Positions 1 to 11,863 of a DNA stretch of 64,000 bases are shown one piece after another. The translations under genes and the position numbers were made by a program. Within the stretch, counting starts at the first letter, position 1. Each line of letters starts with the position of its first letter. The stretch is from Brassica napus. Lineage: Eukaryota > Streptophyta > Magnoliopsida > Brassicales > Brassicaceae. The notes under the pieces are model-generated. The model ran no database searches. It was given only the letters and a program-made list of their open reading frames with translations, and had not been told where the DNA came from. The DNA is taken from the NCBI RefSeq assembly GCF_020379485.1, contig NC_063437.1, positions 806,001 to 870,000 on the forward strand, given 5' to 3'.

Positions 1-130
1 AGTAAATAAATAGAGAATCAACCCAAAAATTTAAATTTCAGTAAATAAGTAGAGAATCAACCCAATATATTAAATAATTACGGTTTTGATGGCATTTGAA
101 TATCAAATCCAATAGATCTTGATTTCTATA

Positions 131-591
131 TTTAATTGATTCTTTTTGCTAATTTAAATTTGACCGTAATTTATGCAATAGCCAAAAAATAGGAAACTGA
201 TATATGCAATCTTCATAACGCATTTTGGTTTCGGTTAATATAGGAAAGTTACTATAAATTTATTTTAAATTTTCATGGTTAATTAAAAATTACACGCGAA
301 AATTTAGGGATTTACTTGAGAAACATTATTAAACAAGTTGTTTTAAAAAAAATTAAAAAATCTAACCAATTACACAAGTTTTAAATTACTCATATAGATT
401 TACTTCCACAAAATTTACTTCAATTACACCTAACCAATTACACAAATTTTTTTTAAAAAAAATCAAAGCTTATCTTCTATAAACATGCACAATGTCCTTC
501 AATCTTTCGTTATATAACATGAAATATTTGTGACTATAAATTTTGCCTTTCTAATATTTATAGATTAAAAGTTTTAATCTCTATTTAGTCC
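131..591. repeat. Direct repeat copy 1 (about 600-bp offset)
   Basis: This copy shares a long diverged match with 731-1064. The shared parts include a block around AATTTGACCGTAATTTAT and a block around AACATGAAATATTTGTGA near the end. The second copy has lost about 130 bases from its middle. The repeat is probably internal to the Helitron-like element. Confidence 0.6.
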
Positions 592-730
592 GCAATTTAT
601 TTAAATGCTTGGCTTGGTTTCCTATTTATTTACTTGAATTTAAATTCTTCGATTGATTCCCTATTTATTTACTTGAATTATATAACTTTTGAATAATCGA
701 ATCGCTAAATTAATGAAAATAACTTACTAA

Positions 731-1064
731 TTTAATTGATTTCTTTCGCTAATTTAAATTTGACCGTAATTTATTCAATAGCCAAAAAATAGAAAACTGA
801 TATATGCAAACGCATTTTGATTTCGATTAATATAGGAAAGTTACTATAAATTTATTTAAATTCACATGGCTTAAAAATCACACATGAAATTTGAGAGATT
901 TACCTGAGAAACATTATTAAACAAGTTAAAAAAAAATCAAAACTTTTCTTCTATAAACGTGCACAATGTCCTTCAATCTTTCATTATATAACATGAAATA
1001 TTTGTGATTATAACTTTTACCTTTCTAATATTTATAGATTAAAAATTATAATCTCTATTTAATC
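731..1064. repeat. Direct repeat copy 2, shortened
   Basis: This is the second, internally deleted copy of 131-591. It runs up to just before the Helitron terminal hairpin at 1073. Confidence 0.6.
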
Positions 1065-1098
1065 TATTCACTCCGCGCATGGCGCGGATACCACCTAG

Positions 1099-2533
1099 TA
1101 TATATTAAAAGAGAAACATTGTAATTTAATGTGTTCACATTATGTTTGCTACTTGGCAACTTCACAGCGATTATATATGAATACGTTGACATACGCTGAC
1201 GTGTCACATGCTCTCTGCCAAACTCTACATAAATGTATTCACACTATATATTATCTTACATTTTTTCAATATAAACTCACATGAAGGATACAACGTGTTA
1301 CACAAATGTTCTACATAAAAAGACTATTTGCAAAAAAATCACTAATGTATAGGTCTATTTTATTTTTACTTAATTTTTATTTTAAGAATTTTATCTTTCA
1401 TGTGTTATTTTGAACAAAAATGTCTTTTAATTTTATCAACCATTTTTATATATTTTTGTACATACACATACATGTAGGTGTGAGCACGAATCGGATATTC
1501 GAGGTTCTGGAAGTATTGTGATCCGATATGCTTCGTCCGAATAATCAATTATCCGATTCGATACAATTCAACCTGTTTAATAATATAATATTATTACTAT
1601 GTGAGTAACATTTGATCTCTATAAAATGGAGTTTAAGAATGTTTTTTGTATGATTTTTAGACCATTTCTTCCAAAGTCAATAACTTTTAATTAAAATATC
1701 ATGTATTTTTGCTAATAATAAAACCTAAGAGACTCATTAAATTTTACAAATTCAACTAAATATTTAAATATTTTAAAAAAAAAAAAAATATTCTACAGAT
1801 TTTTCTAAAATTGTAATATAATAAAATCTTACTATATCTTTTTAAAAAGGATAAATACCACTAAAACAGGAACATGTTTTGAAACTAACCTTATAATTAC
1901 ATGGTATATCATAATTTGTGTCACTAAGAGTTAATTAGTTTCTGAAGCATAGGTTATGCCAAAACAATATATTAATTTATATATTACAAACACAATTAGT
2001 CGCTTTATATAACAAACTACGTACTTCTATCATAGTTTATGGCACATTTCATTTCACACATTACCACATTGCGAACATTAACAAAGCAAGTAGAAAATTT
2101 ATACACATAATACATTATCATACAGTTTACTACAAAATTCATTGGACATGAAAATTATTTTCATGTTTATCAAATTTTACATATATTATCATGGCTAATA
2201 ATCAAACGAAAAATCCAACAAAATAAAATATAATAATTAGCTGTAAATACAATTGACGGTTTGAAACAATCAATTGGATGACAAATAACTAAAATATAAC
2301 ACTGCTGTATTTAAATAAGTCATATACACTTTTGAAAATATGCTTAATGTTTGTAATATATATGCATAAATCTGTAAATATGAATGAAAACAAACGACCA
2401 AAAGTCTAGTGTGTTAAATGATAATATAGAAGAAAAAGATAATGACATAAAATAAAATGTTAAAAGATGAAATGAAAGGTGTTGAATCTTGAAATCATTG
2501 TACATAGTCACTATACAATCACACCCTTACTTT
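1099..2533. other. AT-rich intergenic DNA, no gene seen
   Basis: No coding segment or RNA gene is recognisable. The sequence is AT-rich with many stop codons in all frames. A stretch at about 1490-1575 carries degenerate CGAATCGGATATTCG-like words similar to the diverged CCGAA/TTCGG repeats seen again in the P450 first intron and at 12400-12700. Confidence 0.5.
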
Positions 2534-2549
2534 AAGAAAATCGACCAGC
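2534..2549 (+). repeat. LINE target-site duplication, left
   Basis: The bases AAGAAAATCGACCAGC recur at 9075-9090 directly after the LINE poly-A tail. The core GAAAATCGACCAGC is identical; the leading A bases cannot be separated from the tail. Confidence 0.9.
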
Positions 2550-3152
2550 GGAGGTTTATGAAAGTTTTACATGTTTTCTTTCATTTGAACTTGAGGCTGT
2601 GGTAAAATCATAGTTGTGAAATGAAGTGAAGGTCAAGAAAAATTCTCTCCCAGGCACGAAGTCTAAGAGCGGTCCTTAACCGTTAGACTTTCCCCTTTTC
2701 TGTTAAGTTGACTTTCTTCTTTTGGGTGTTTTCCACCTACTTTCCCTGTTACGTCTTCGAAATTCTCTCTTTTTCCGGAATATCCACTGGACAAAAGACT
2801 TCTCTGAGTTTTATACTCCGGGTTCTTCCCCCGACCCCGTCGGAGGGACAGCCGTCGCCGGCCAGAGTCACCACCATACCTCAAGCCCGTTGAAGACAAG
2901 CTCCATGTCAACTCCTAACAACAACAACCAACTGTTACAGAGGTTTCTCTCCTGGTATGGAACCTTCTTGTAGCTGGTAAACTCGATTTTTGAACAAATC
3001 CATTCCCACATCTTTGTGGTTCATAGTAAGCCTGCTGATTACCGACTCACGGCTCACGGATCTGTTTCACTGCTTGACCCGACCGCTACTTCCCACCCGA
3101 CGAACAACGAACTCTCACTAGTACTACTTTGTGTAGTTTTTGTATATCAACA

Positions 3153-5012
3153 ATGTCTCACCGTTACTCAAGAACGGATAAAGGCAAGTGGCAGGAGGAC
3201 CGCCTTCCCCCAAGGAAGCCACTAGTTCGGATCCCAGAATCCAATGTTGCTGAACTTATTGAGAGCAACAAGTTTACTCTCATTGGTAGAGTCACCAACC
3301 CTTCTATTCAAAAGACTAGGGCCCTGGTAGATTTCTTTCTACAACACTGGAATGTGGTGGGGAAAATCACGGGGAGACCCCTAGGGCCGCAACTCTTCCA
3401 ATTCAGTTTTGAGTCAGAAAAGGACCTACAGGCCATTCTCTCAAAGTCTCCCTTCCACTTTAAGAGATGGATGATGATTTTGCAGCGCTGGGAGCCGGTT
3501 GTCTCTGACAACTTCCCTAACCGCGTCACCTTCTGGATCAACATACATGGAATCCCCCTCCACTATTGGAATGATGCAACCATCAACGCTATAGGGGAAG
3601 CTCTAGGGCCGATTGACACTCGTGAAGTTGATAAAGCTCGTCTGAGGGTTCGCATCAATGGCCTTAAGCCTCTCATCATGCGTATGGACATTGAACTCCC
3701 CTCAAAGGACGTAATAGAGGTGGAACTTGAGTATGAAAAACTCGAAAAACATTGTTTCCATTGTAAATCCCTCAGCCATGAGTATGGTGAGTGCCACTAT
3801 CAACCGCCTGCTCGACTTTCAAACGGAGAAAGGCGACACACAAATGCAGCACAACAAACCACCCTGGAACGCATAGAAGAGGGGAAAAAACGCCAGGCTG
3901 AAAGGAAGCATGCACGTATGCAACACTCGCACCATCATGAGGGAGCCAGATGGACAAACTATAGGACCTCGAATACAAAGGAATATCGCCCGATCTCGCA
4001 TGGAACCTCCTCCAGAAACAGCTCAGGGAGTAGCTCGGTTTATGAGGAAAACCGTCGCCGATATGATGATAGGAATCTACCAAGTGTGATGATTCCCTCT
4101 CATAAAAAAAACCTCCCCATGCGAGGCTCCCAGGAACGTGCCCCTGCACCACATGACTGGCAGAGCCGCAATCTTCCAGCCCCTGAACCTAGGGGCTCCA
4201 GGAACTCACAGTCCTCACCAGCTAGCTCCAACCCTAAAGGAACGCCGTCATCAGCTCTAGGAGAGGGCCACCAAAGAAGTAACATTGCATCTCGACTCTC
4301 GGACCCTAGGAATAGCATGGCTTCAAGCGAGGAACGCCTCCCAGCGAAAGAGCGTTTATCGGTTCATACTCAACGAACTAACAGCAAAGAGCAAAGGGTC
4401 TCCAGCAATGCCTCGAGCCAAGATAGACTACCTGCGTTGAAGAGACTCTCAGGCCAAGGAGCTGGGGAACCTCACTCTAATACACAACGTATGCAGGAGT
4501 TTGAAACTCAATTGGAGGATTCGCTACCTCCTGTCTCAAATGGTATCATTGTTACTCGACCATCGAGTTCTAATCTGTTCGATTCAGGACGCCTAGGCCC
4601 GGGAGAAAGGTCTCCTATCAGAACTCTCAGTGAGGATAGAGTCCATGTGTCACTGCGCTTAGGACCTCTACTAGCTGATACTGAAGAAGACACTGAGCTT
4701 GACCAACCGATCCTCTCCAAAGCAGAAGGCAAGAAGAAAGTAGGAGAAGCACAAACGAGGAAAAGGATTGCACGAGCCCCTACTCAGGGAGTTAGTGTAA
4801 AGAAAAGAAGAGTTTCCAAAACTCAAAATTCTCCTCGTAGGAGTTCACCCCGCCGAAATCCGCCTCGCAGGAAATTAATGATGGACGCAATTGTAGCAGG
4901 TGGAGGTGGCTTATCGGGTGTGTCACGCAGTACACCAAGAGGGTCAAAAATCATTCCAGCCATGGTGAAAAAGGGAAAGGATTTTCATCCTCTCCCAAAA
5001 TCTCTTCCTTAG
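3153..5012 (+). CDS. LINE ORF1, gag-like RNA-binding protein
   Basis: This 619-residue ORF1 product probably coats the LINE RNA. The first in-frame ATG is at 3153. The N-terminal half resembles the plant DUF4283 domain (VDFFLQHWNV...ILQRWEP region), followed by a CCHC-type zinc knuckle CFHCKSLSHEYGEC near residues 205-218, with spacing C-x2-C-x4-H-x4-C. The C-terminal half is a long low-complexity tail rich in Ser, Arg, Pro and basic repeats (RRSSPRR-type). ORF2 begins in another frame at its 3' end. The gene is uninterrupted, consistent with a fairly recent insertion. Confidence 0.85.
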   Translation: MSHRYSRTDKGKWQEDRLPPRKPLVRIPESNVAELIESNKFTLIGRVTNPSIQKTRALVDFFLQHWNVVGKITGRPLGPQLFQFSFESEKDLQAILSKSPFHFKRWMMILQRWEPVVSDNFPNRVTFWINIHGIPLHYWNDATINAIGEALGPIDTREVDKARLRVRINGLKPLIMRMDIELPSKDVIEVELEYEKLEKHCFHCKSLSHEYGECHYQPPARLSNGERRHTNAAQQTTLERIEEGKKRQAERKHARMQHSHHHEGARWTNYRTSNTKEYRPISHGTSSRNSSGSSSVYEENRRRYDDRNLPSVMIPSHKKNLPMRGSQERAPAPHDWQSRNLPAPEPRGSRNSQSSPASSNPKGTPSSALGEGHQRSNIASRLSDPRNSMASSEERLPAKERLSVHTQRTNSKEQRVSSNASSQDRLPALKRLSGQGAGEPHSNTQRMQEFETQLEDSLPPVSNGIIVTRPSSSNLFDSGRLGPGERSPIRTLSEDRVHVSLRLGPLLADTEEDTELDQPILSKAEGKKKVGEAQTRKRIARAPTQGVSVKKRRVSKTQNSPRRSSPRRNPPRRKLMMDAIVAGGGGLSGVSRSTPRGSKIIPAMVKKGKDFHPLPKSLP

Positions 5013-8000
5013 CCTGTGTTAGCTGGAACTGTCAAGGCATTGGGGCCCCCTTGACGGTCCAGCGAATACGGGAGTTTCGCAAACGAATCTCCCCTGCGGT
5101 GCTGTTCCTTATGGAAACAAAAACCCAAGACGAAGCCCTGTTCAAGCATTTCCGGAAATCAGAGCTTTCAAACCACTTTACGGTTCCACCAATAGGACTT
5201 GCGGGCGGACTTTCACTCTCTTGGAAGGATAATATACAGGTTGAAATTCTATTCTCATCATCTAATATTATCGATACTCGTATTAAGGCGCATGGAATCT
5301 CCTGTTTTGTTTCCTTCATATACGGCCCCCCGGTTACTTCAAATCGCCCCGCCTTCTGGATTAAAATGATGGAGTTAGGAGAAGGCAGGGATGACTCATG
5401 GCTCATCACGGGAGACTTCAATGATCTCTTGGAAAACTCAGAGAAGGTGGGGGGACCGGCGCGCTGGGAGGGATCTTTCCTATCTTTTAGGAGTTTTGTG
5501 GCTCAGATGGGTCTCTGGGACCTTAAACACTCGGGTAATCACCTCTCGTGGAGAGGAACGAGATATAACCACTTCATACAGTCAAGACTGGACCGGGCAA
5601 TGGCAAATTGCTCCTGGTTTGAGCGATTTCCGGCTGGAAGAAGTGAGTATCTGCGCTTTGAAGGCTCAGATCATCGCCCCATCATTGTTCACTTCGATGT
5701 ATCCCTTAGGAAGAAGAAGGGTTTGTTTCGGTTTGATAGAAGACTTCGACATAAGCCGGAGATTCGTCAACTGGTTTCAGAACAATGGAAAAAAGAACCC
5801 TTGGAGTCGGTTTTGGCAAAAATTGGCAGGGTCAGACATAACATAATCCAGTGGACCCGCGAGAAAAATTTAAACAGCAACCTAGCTATCAAGAAAGCAC
5901 AGGAAGAACTAGAAGAAGCTCTATCCAGTCCATGCTACCATCGCATCCCTCACAGGCGTGCTGGAAGGCGCTTATAGGGAAGAAGAACTGTATTGGCGAC
6001 AACGGAGCCGTATCCTATGGCTACATAGTGGAGATCGTAATACAGGTTTCTTTCACGCATCGACTCGCGGTAGACGGGCAATCAACAACATCACAGTACT
6101 AGAGGATGGTGGAGGGACCGCTGTCTATCAGGAGGAGGAGATAGTTCAATCTATTTCATCCTACTACTCTCGGATATTTACAGCACAAATGTCTGATTCC
6201 TCTTCAGTGGTTAGGGAAGCCATCTCCCCGCTAATTACCACAGAGATGAACCAAACATTAATCTCCCTCCCTTCCCCACTCGAGATAAGAGAAGCAGCTT
6301 TCTCTATTCACCCTGACAGGGCCCCGGGACCGGATGGTTTCTCGGCAAGCTTTTACCAATCTTTTTGGGATATTATCGGGGAACATGTTAGCAAAGACAT
6401 TCAGAGATTCTTTGTGACAGGAGCTCTGGATTTGCGCCAGAACGAGACGCACGTGCGTCTAATCCCAAAGGTTACGGGGGCCAGGAATGTAGAGGAGTAT
6501 CGGCCGATCGCCTTGTGCAACACGCATTATAAGATAATCGCTAAAATCCTCACTCGCCGCCTCCAGCCCCTCCTACCAGATCTGATATCAGAACATCAAT
6601 CTGCTTTCGTCAAGGGCCGCTCTATAGCTGATAATGTGCTAATCACACATGAAATTCTTCATTACCTGCAACACTCAGGAGCAACAGTTCGGTGCAGCAT
6701 GGCTATTAAGACGGATATGAGCAAGGCATATGACCGCATTGAATGGAGCTTCCTGCAGAATGTCTTAGCTCGATTTGGTTTCCACGACACTTGGATCTCA
6801 TGGATTATGGCATGTGTATCCTCGGTGTCTTACTCTTATCTTGTCAATGGAGCGGCTCAAGGCCGAGTGATACCGTCGAGAGGAATCCGACAAGGGGACC
6901 CACTATCACCATACCTCTTTATCCTTTGTACTGAGGTACTTTCCGGTTTGTGCAAGGAGGCGCAGGCAAAAGGCGAAGTCATCGGCATTAAAGTGTCGCG
7001 TCAAAGCCCCGCTCTAAACCATCTACTGTTTGCCGATGACACCATGTTCTTCAGTAGAACGGATACTAGGAGCTGCTCGGCTCTTCTCTCGATCTTAAAG
7101 AAATACGAGGCTGCGTCTGGTCAATGTATCAACCTAGCGAAGTCGTCCATCACCTTTTCAGCAAAAACTCCGGGAGACTCAAAACGGCGGATTAGGAATC
7201 AGTTCCTTATTTCCAATGAAGGTGGACTCGGGAAATACTTAGGCTTGCCGGAGCACTTCGGACGTAAGAAACGCGATATTTTTGCGGCACTGGTGGACCG
7301 TATGCGACAAAGATCCCATAGTTGGTCTACTCGCTTTCTCTCCGGAGCTGGTAAGATGGTGTTGTTGAAGGCTGTCTTGGCTGCGATGCCAACATATTCT
7401 ATGTCGTGCTTCAAGCTGCCCTTCTCTCTTGTGAAGCAAATTCAATCTATCCTCACAAGATTCTGGTGGGATCTTACGCCGGAGGTTAAGAAGATGTGTT
7501 GGGTATCTTGGGCAAAACTGTCTAGACCGAAGAGTGCAGGGGGACTTGGGTTTCGGGAAATTGCTCAGTTTAATGACGCTATGCTCGCAAAAATCTCTTG
7601 GCGAATCCTTAAAACCCCCGACTCCCTCCTTGCAAAGATTCTCTTGGGTAAATATTGTCACAGGACCTCCTTCTTAGAGACAATACCAGCAAATGGAATC
7701 TCTCATGGATGGAGAGGAGTGTTGGTGGGCCGAGACTTGTTGCAGACGGGACTAGGATGGGCTTTAGGATCAGGAACACACGTCAACATGTGGGAGGAAC
7801 CATGGTTATCCACTTCACGACCTCAGGCCCCTATCGGTCCTCCTACTAGAGAAAACCAGTCTTGGCGGGTTAGTAACCTGATCGACCCGATCTCTAAAGA
7901 CTGGAATGTAATGGTGATCAGAGAAACAGTACCTCAGTATGAGGATGACATTCGGAGACTAGTCCCAAGCTCCTTCTTCCTGGAGGATGAAAGGGTCTGG

Positions 8001-9023
8001 TTACCTAATGCTTCAGGAATCTACACAACTAAATCAGGGTATGCTTTGGCAAAGCTCTGTAATGGTGAACAGGTGAACCAGGACTTCAATTGGAAAAAGT
8101 GTGTGTGGCAAGTTCACACATCACCAAAAATCCACCACTTCCTATGGAAAGCAAATAACAAAGCACTCCCCGTTGGCGCACGGCTGGAGAGCAGAGGTTT
8201 AGCTATCTCCCCAGTTTGTAAGAGATGTGGAGACTTGGAAACTGAACTCCATGTCCTCCTCCAGTGCCCCTTTGCGAGGAAGATCTGGGATTTAGCACCC
8301 TGCATGTTCAAACCGGACCCAACATCAATCAACTCGATCTCGGAACTTCTCCAAACCTGTCGTAAGATGGTCTCCCTTCCTCCAGTGGGACTAGGCAGTA
8401 CTCCTCTGTACCCTTGGATCCTTTGGATCCTGTGGACAAATCGAAATAAGTGTCTGTTTGAAAACAAACTCTTCTCGGAAGAGGCCTCTTTATTGAAGGC
8501 TATTCAGGACGCTAGGGCGTGGCAATCTGCCCAATGCCTTGCTGTAAAAGTCTCCTTACCACACTCTGTGGTCCCGTCACATAATATACCAGTTGCTAAC
8601 TCATTTACGTGGTCCTCTTTTTCGGATGCAGCTTGGGATTCATCAACGGGTAACTGCGGGCTGGGATGGCAACTTCGTGACGCTACGAAAACTGTTGCAG
8701 AAAGCTCCTCCTCTCACCGTCGCTTTGTTCCCTCTGCCCTTGTGGCTGAGGCTTTGGCGGTTAAGGCTGCTATGATTGCAGCTCTCTCTTCACATGTCAG
8801 TAGTCTCCATGTTTACTCTGACTCTAAGGCTCTCATCACGCTCCTGAAGTCTCAAGACGATGATGTTGTCTTGAAAGGTGTTCTCCATGATATCAGAATC
8901 TTGGCGCTCTCTTTCGAATCTATCTTGTATTGTTTTATTCCGCGTTTAGCAAACTGTGATGCTGACTCTCTAGCGAAGTCAGCCTTGTTTTCTCTTCATT
9001 CCACTGTACCTGCAACTGAGTAG
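5009..9023 (+). pseudogene. LINE ORF2 (EN-RT-RNase H), frameshifted
   Basis: ORF2 encodes the retrotransposition enzyme. The endonuclease part (to 5977) shows SWNCQGIG, METK, ITGDFND and SDHRPI, typical of the exonuclease-endonuclease-phosphatase fold. The reverse transcriptase part (frame open from before 5958) has AFVKGRSI, GIRQGDPLSPYLF and FADD. A zinc-binding zf-RVT region (CKRCGDLETELHVLLQCPF) and an RNase H domain (FSDAAWD, YSDSKAL, ANCDADSLAK) follow. The endonuclease and polymerase lie in different frames; the switch falls between about 5925 and 5977 and fits one inserted base. No ATG is obvious at the start, so translation may depend on ORF1 reinitiation. Confidence 0.88.
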
Positions 9024-9074
9024 TTTGCTTCTGTTTTAATATAAGTAATTTTTCGATCAAAAAAAAAAAAAAAA

Positions 9075-9090
9075 AAGAAAATCGACCAGC
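9075..9090 (+). repeat. LINE target-site duplication, right
   Basis: This copy matches 2534-2549 and follows the poly-A tail directly, which fixes the 3' end of the LINE. Confidence 0.9.
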
Positions 9091-9173
9091 AAACTTTATA
9101 TCCTTACATATTGTTTCTTCACTTTTGTAGTGATGCGACTGACTGTGCTTTAGTTTTCTTGGCATTTATGATA

Positions 9174-9275
9174 ATGGAGGCGGCTCTGTTAATGGAGGCT
9201 GCTGCTCTGTTAGAAGAAACAAAAAGAGAACTATTTTTGTTTTTTCTTTATTTGTCAACAAACGTGACTATTTAG
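9174..9275 (+). other. Upstream ORF mimicking the P450 start
   Basis: A 34-codon ORF lies about 115 bp upstream of the P450 start codon. It begins with ATGGAGGCGGCTCTGTT, identical to the first 17 bases of the P450 coding region at 9390, and repeats a variant (ATGGAGGCTGCTGCTCTGTT) at 9192. It ends at TAG 9273-9275. It could be a duplicated start segment left by local slippage, or an upstream ORF if transcription starts before it. No function can be claimed. Confidence 0.45.
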
Positions 9276-9389
9276 AAGGAAAGTGGTGGAAGAATGTTCA
9301 AAACGATTAGACAACTAGCTTTATATCATCTCCATAGATAAAGTAACAGAAAGTGGCGAACAAGAGACGAACGGACTTAGATATATCTA

Positions 9390-11863
9390 ATGGAGGCGGC
9401 TCTGTTCCTGATTTTTTGCTTCCTATTATCATTCATTCTCCTAGCCGCCGTCAGATCCAAACGTAGATCAACCTTACTACCTCCGGGACCTCCAGGATGG
9501 CCTATCATTGGAAACATTCTCCAAATAGGAAAAGCTCCACATCGCTCACTCGCCGACCTCTCGAGAATTTATGGACCCGTCATGAGTCTTAGGCTTGGAA
9601 GTTTAACCACAGTGATCATTTCCTCACCGGAGGCCGCAAGAGAGGTGCTTAAAACACATGATCAAGTCCTGTCTGGACGAATAATCCTCGACCCGATTCA
9701 ATCCATCCACCAAGATGTCTCCATGGCCTGGTTACCTTCAACATCCCCTCGTTGGAGGTAAATTATGAACAACTTGTCTGTTTTTAAAAGAATCTCACAT
9801 GGTAATTAATTTAGCTATAATGATACATTATCAGGTTTCTTATAGTAAAAATAAAATCGTAATAGAATACATTTGTAACAATAGTTTGGTCGTTTAAGGG
9901 TTGTCGATCTATCCTAAATTAGTATGTGTGGTTTTCTGGTCATTTGAGTTTCGGTTCAGTTCTGGTTTTCGTCTATTTCAGATTTAAGGATATAGAAACC
10001 ATTCGGGATTGTTAGTATCAGTTGAGTAAAAATATTACACCTAATACCCAAAAAATTCGGATTTGGTTTGGTTTTAGTTATTAGGCAATTTTGGATATTT
10101 CAAACAAAAATACCTGATAACCAGGGATTTTAGATAAATATCATACAATTCAAATTGCTTAGATTTAATTATCGGGTAATTTAAATAATTTCATATAATT
10201 TGAATACAAATATATTTGGGTAATTAGGGGTTTTGAGTAATTTTTAGTTTATAAATTGTATTTTGGTTTTCGGTTTTCAGATTTAAAGAACTAGAAGCCA
10301 TTTAGATTCTTATAAGTTTTGGTTCATTTTAAGTTCATTTTCCGGGTTCAGTTTTTCCATTTGGATAAAATGCCTTGGCATGGTTTATATACTGATTGAC
10401 GATGGATGAGTATTATGTTCCACATAGGTTATGGAGAAAGATATCGGCGACTCAAATGTTCTCCCCGCAATGTCTCGACGCTACCAAGACAGTGCGCATG
10501 AAGAAAGTGAATGAACTTGTAACATTTATTAGTGAAATATGCGAAAGAGGAGAGTCCATCAACATTGCTCGTGCCTCCTTCGTCACATCGCTCAATCTAA
10601 TTTCAAACACTCTATTTTCGACAGACTTGGGTAGTTATGACTCAAAAATCTCCATGGAGCTCCAAGAATCGGTGGTTCGTATAATGGAAACCATTGGGAA
10701 ACCAAACCTAGCCAACTATTTTCCGCTTATAGGGTTTCTTGATCTGCAAGGTATCCGAAAAGAGATGAAGGTATGCTCAGATGTGTTGTTTCAGGTTTTT
10801 CAAGGGTTCATCGATGCTCGGAACAATGAGAAAACAACGAGGAATGAAAGTGATCTCTTGGATTCACTTATGGATTTAGTCAAAGAAAATGGACCCGAGC
10901 TCAAAGTGAACGAAATCAAACACTTTATATTTGTAAGTGCGTCGAAAAGGCTATTTATATACAATTCCTAAAATCTTATACATCTTTGTGACTGCATTTT
11001 GCTTTCAAGGTTACTTTTTAATTTTTTTCAAAAGATAATAGCGGATTCTTTAGCCAGTAGTGCTAGATATTTCCACAGGAAATTATGTTATATTGATTGT
11101 TTAGTTCTGGTTTACTTATCCAAACCACATCAAGTTTTGAATAATAAAATAGGTGTTTGACTTAAAAGAAAAAGACAATAGAAATATCTGCATGTAAACC
11201 TAGCTAGTACTTATATTTGTTTGTGTGTATCAGGACTTGTTTCTTGCAGGGACTGATACGAACTCCACCACGGTGGAATGGGCAATGGCTGAGCTACTTC
11301 GCAACCCTAAGACAATGGCTAAAGCTCAAGCTGAGATGGACGATGTGGTAGGTCTAAACGGTGTCGTTCAGGAGTCACACATCTCGGATCTTCCATATTT
11401 ACAAGCATTAGTGAAAGAGACTCTCCGTTTGCACCCACCGGGTCCACTTCTGGGACCACACAAAGCCGAGTCAAATGCAGAGATTTTAGGGTTTCTGGTG
11501 CCTAAGAATGCTCAGGTTCTGGTAAACGCTTGGGCTATAGGACGAGACTCGGGCATTTGGGAAAACGCAGAGCAGTTCGAGCCAGAGAGGTTTTTGGTGG
11601 GACGAGAGATTGATTTGAAAGGTAGAGATTTTGAGCTGATACCGTTTGGGGCTGGAAGAAGAATATGTCCTGGAATGTCTTTGGCTATGAAGACAGTATC
11701 TCTCATTCTTGCTTCTCTTCTTCATTCTTTTCAATGGAAGCTTCAAAATGGTGTCCTTCCTGAGGATTTGGACATGGACGAGAGCTTCGGTCTTAGCTTG
11801 CATAAGGCCAACCCACTTTATGCAGTCCCCGTCCTGAAACCTGCGAATGGTAGTCTTTTGTAA
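9390..11863 (+). CDS. Cytochrome P450, CYP76C-type
   Basis: Predicted exons are 9390-9757, 10428-10932 and 11234-11863, giving 500 residues, the normal P450 length. The protein has an N-terminal membrane anchor ([17 protein letters not shown]), the hinge [12 protein letters not shown], the I-helix oxygen motif AGTDT (about 296-300), ETLR of the K-helix (353-356), PERF (408-411) and the heme loop [10 protein letters not shown] with Cys at about 436. All catalytic motifs are intact. The family is ER-bound; characterised CYP76C members oxidise monoterpenols such as linalool, but the substrate here is unknown. It probably corresponds to Arabidopsis CYP76C7 or a near relative. Intron 1 holds degenerate repeats. 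A LINE sits just upstream, so expression may differ from relatives. Confidence 0.88.
9930..10350. repeat. Degenerate TTCGG-type repeats in P450 intron 1
   Basis: Intron 1 contains loosely repeated words such as GTTTCGGTTCAG, GGTTTTCGTCTATTTCAGATTTAAGGA and GGTTTTCGGTTTTCAGATTTAAAGAA, with AT-rich spacers. A similar stretch in CCGAA orientation lies at about 12425-12700. They look like old dispersed repeats rather than coding sequence. Confidence 0.4.

Larger units (their letters stand above)
1..1098 (+). mobile_element. Helitron 3' end with internal repeat
   Basis: The segment ends like a Helitron. A GC-rich hairpin (CCGCGC, loop ATG, GCGCGG at 1073-1087) is followed eight bases later by CTAG at 1095-1098, with T as the next host base, which is the rolling-circle CTRR|T terminus. 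Inside, the stretch 131-591 recurs in shortened, diverged form at 731-1064. No Rep/helicase reading frame is visible, so it is either non-autonomous or only the 3' part of a longer element whose 5' end lies before the window. The terminus is seen directly; the family is inferred. Confidence 0.65.
2550..9076 (+). mobile_element. Near-complete LINE (non-LTR retrotransposon)
   Basis: The element has all the parts of a plant L1-type LINE: a 5' untranslated region of about 600 bp, ORF1 with a zinc knuckle (3153-5012), ORF2 with endonuclease, reverse transcriptase, zinc-binding and RNase H domains (about 5009-9023), and a poly-A tail (9059-9076). A perfect 14-16 bp target-site duplication flanks it (2534-2549 and 9075-9090). 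ORF2 carries one frame break near 5925-5977, so this copy is not expected to move by itself. It sits about 310 bp upstream of the P450 start codon and could affect that promoter. Confidence 0.93.

Noticed and set aside
3129..3152. Earlier start for LINE ORF1
   Set aside because: The extension depends on a TTG codon; the first ATG in frame is at 3153.
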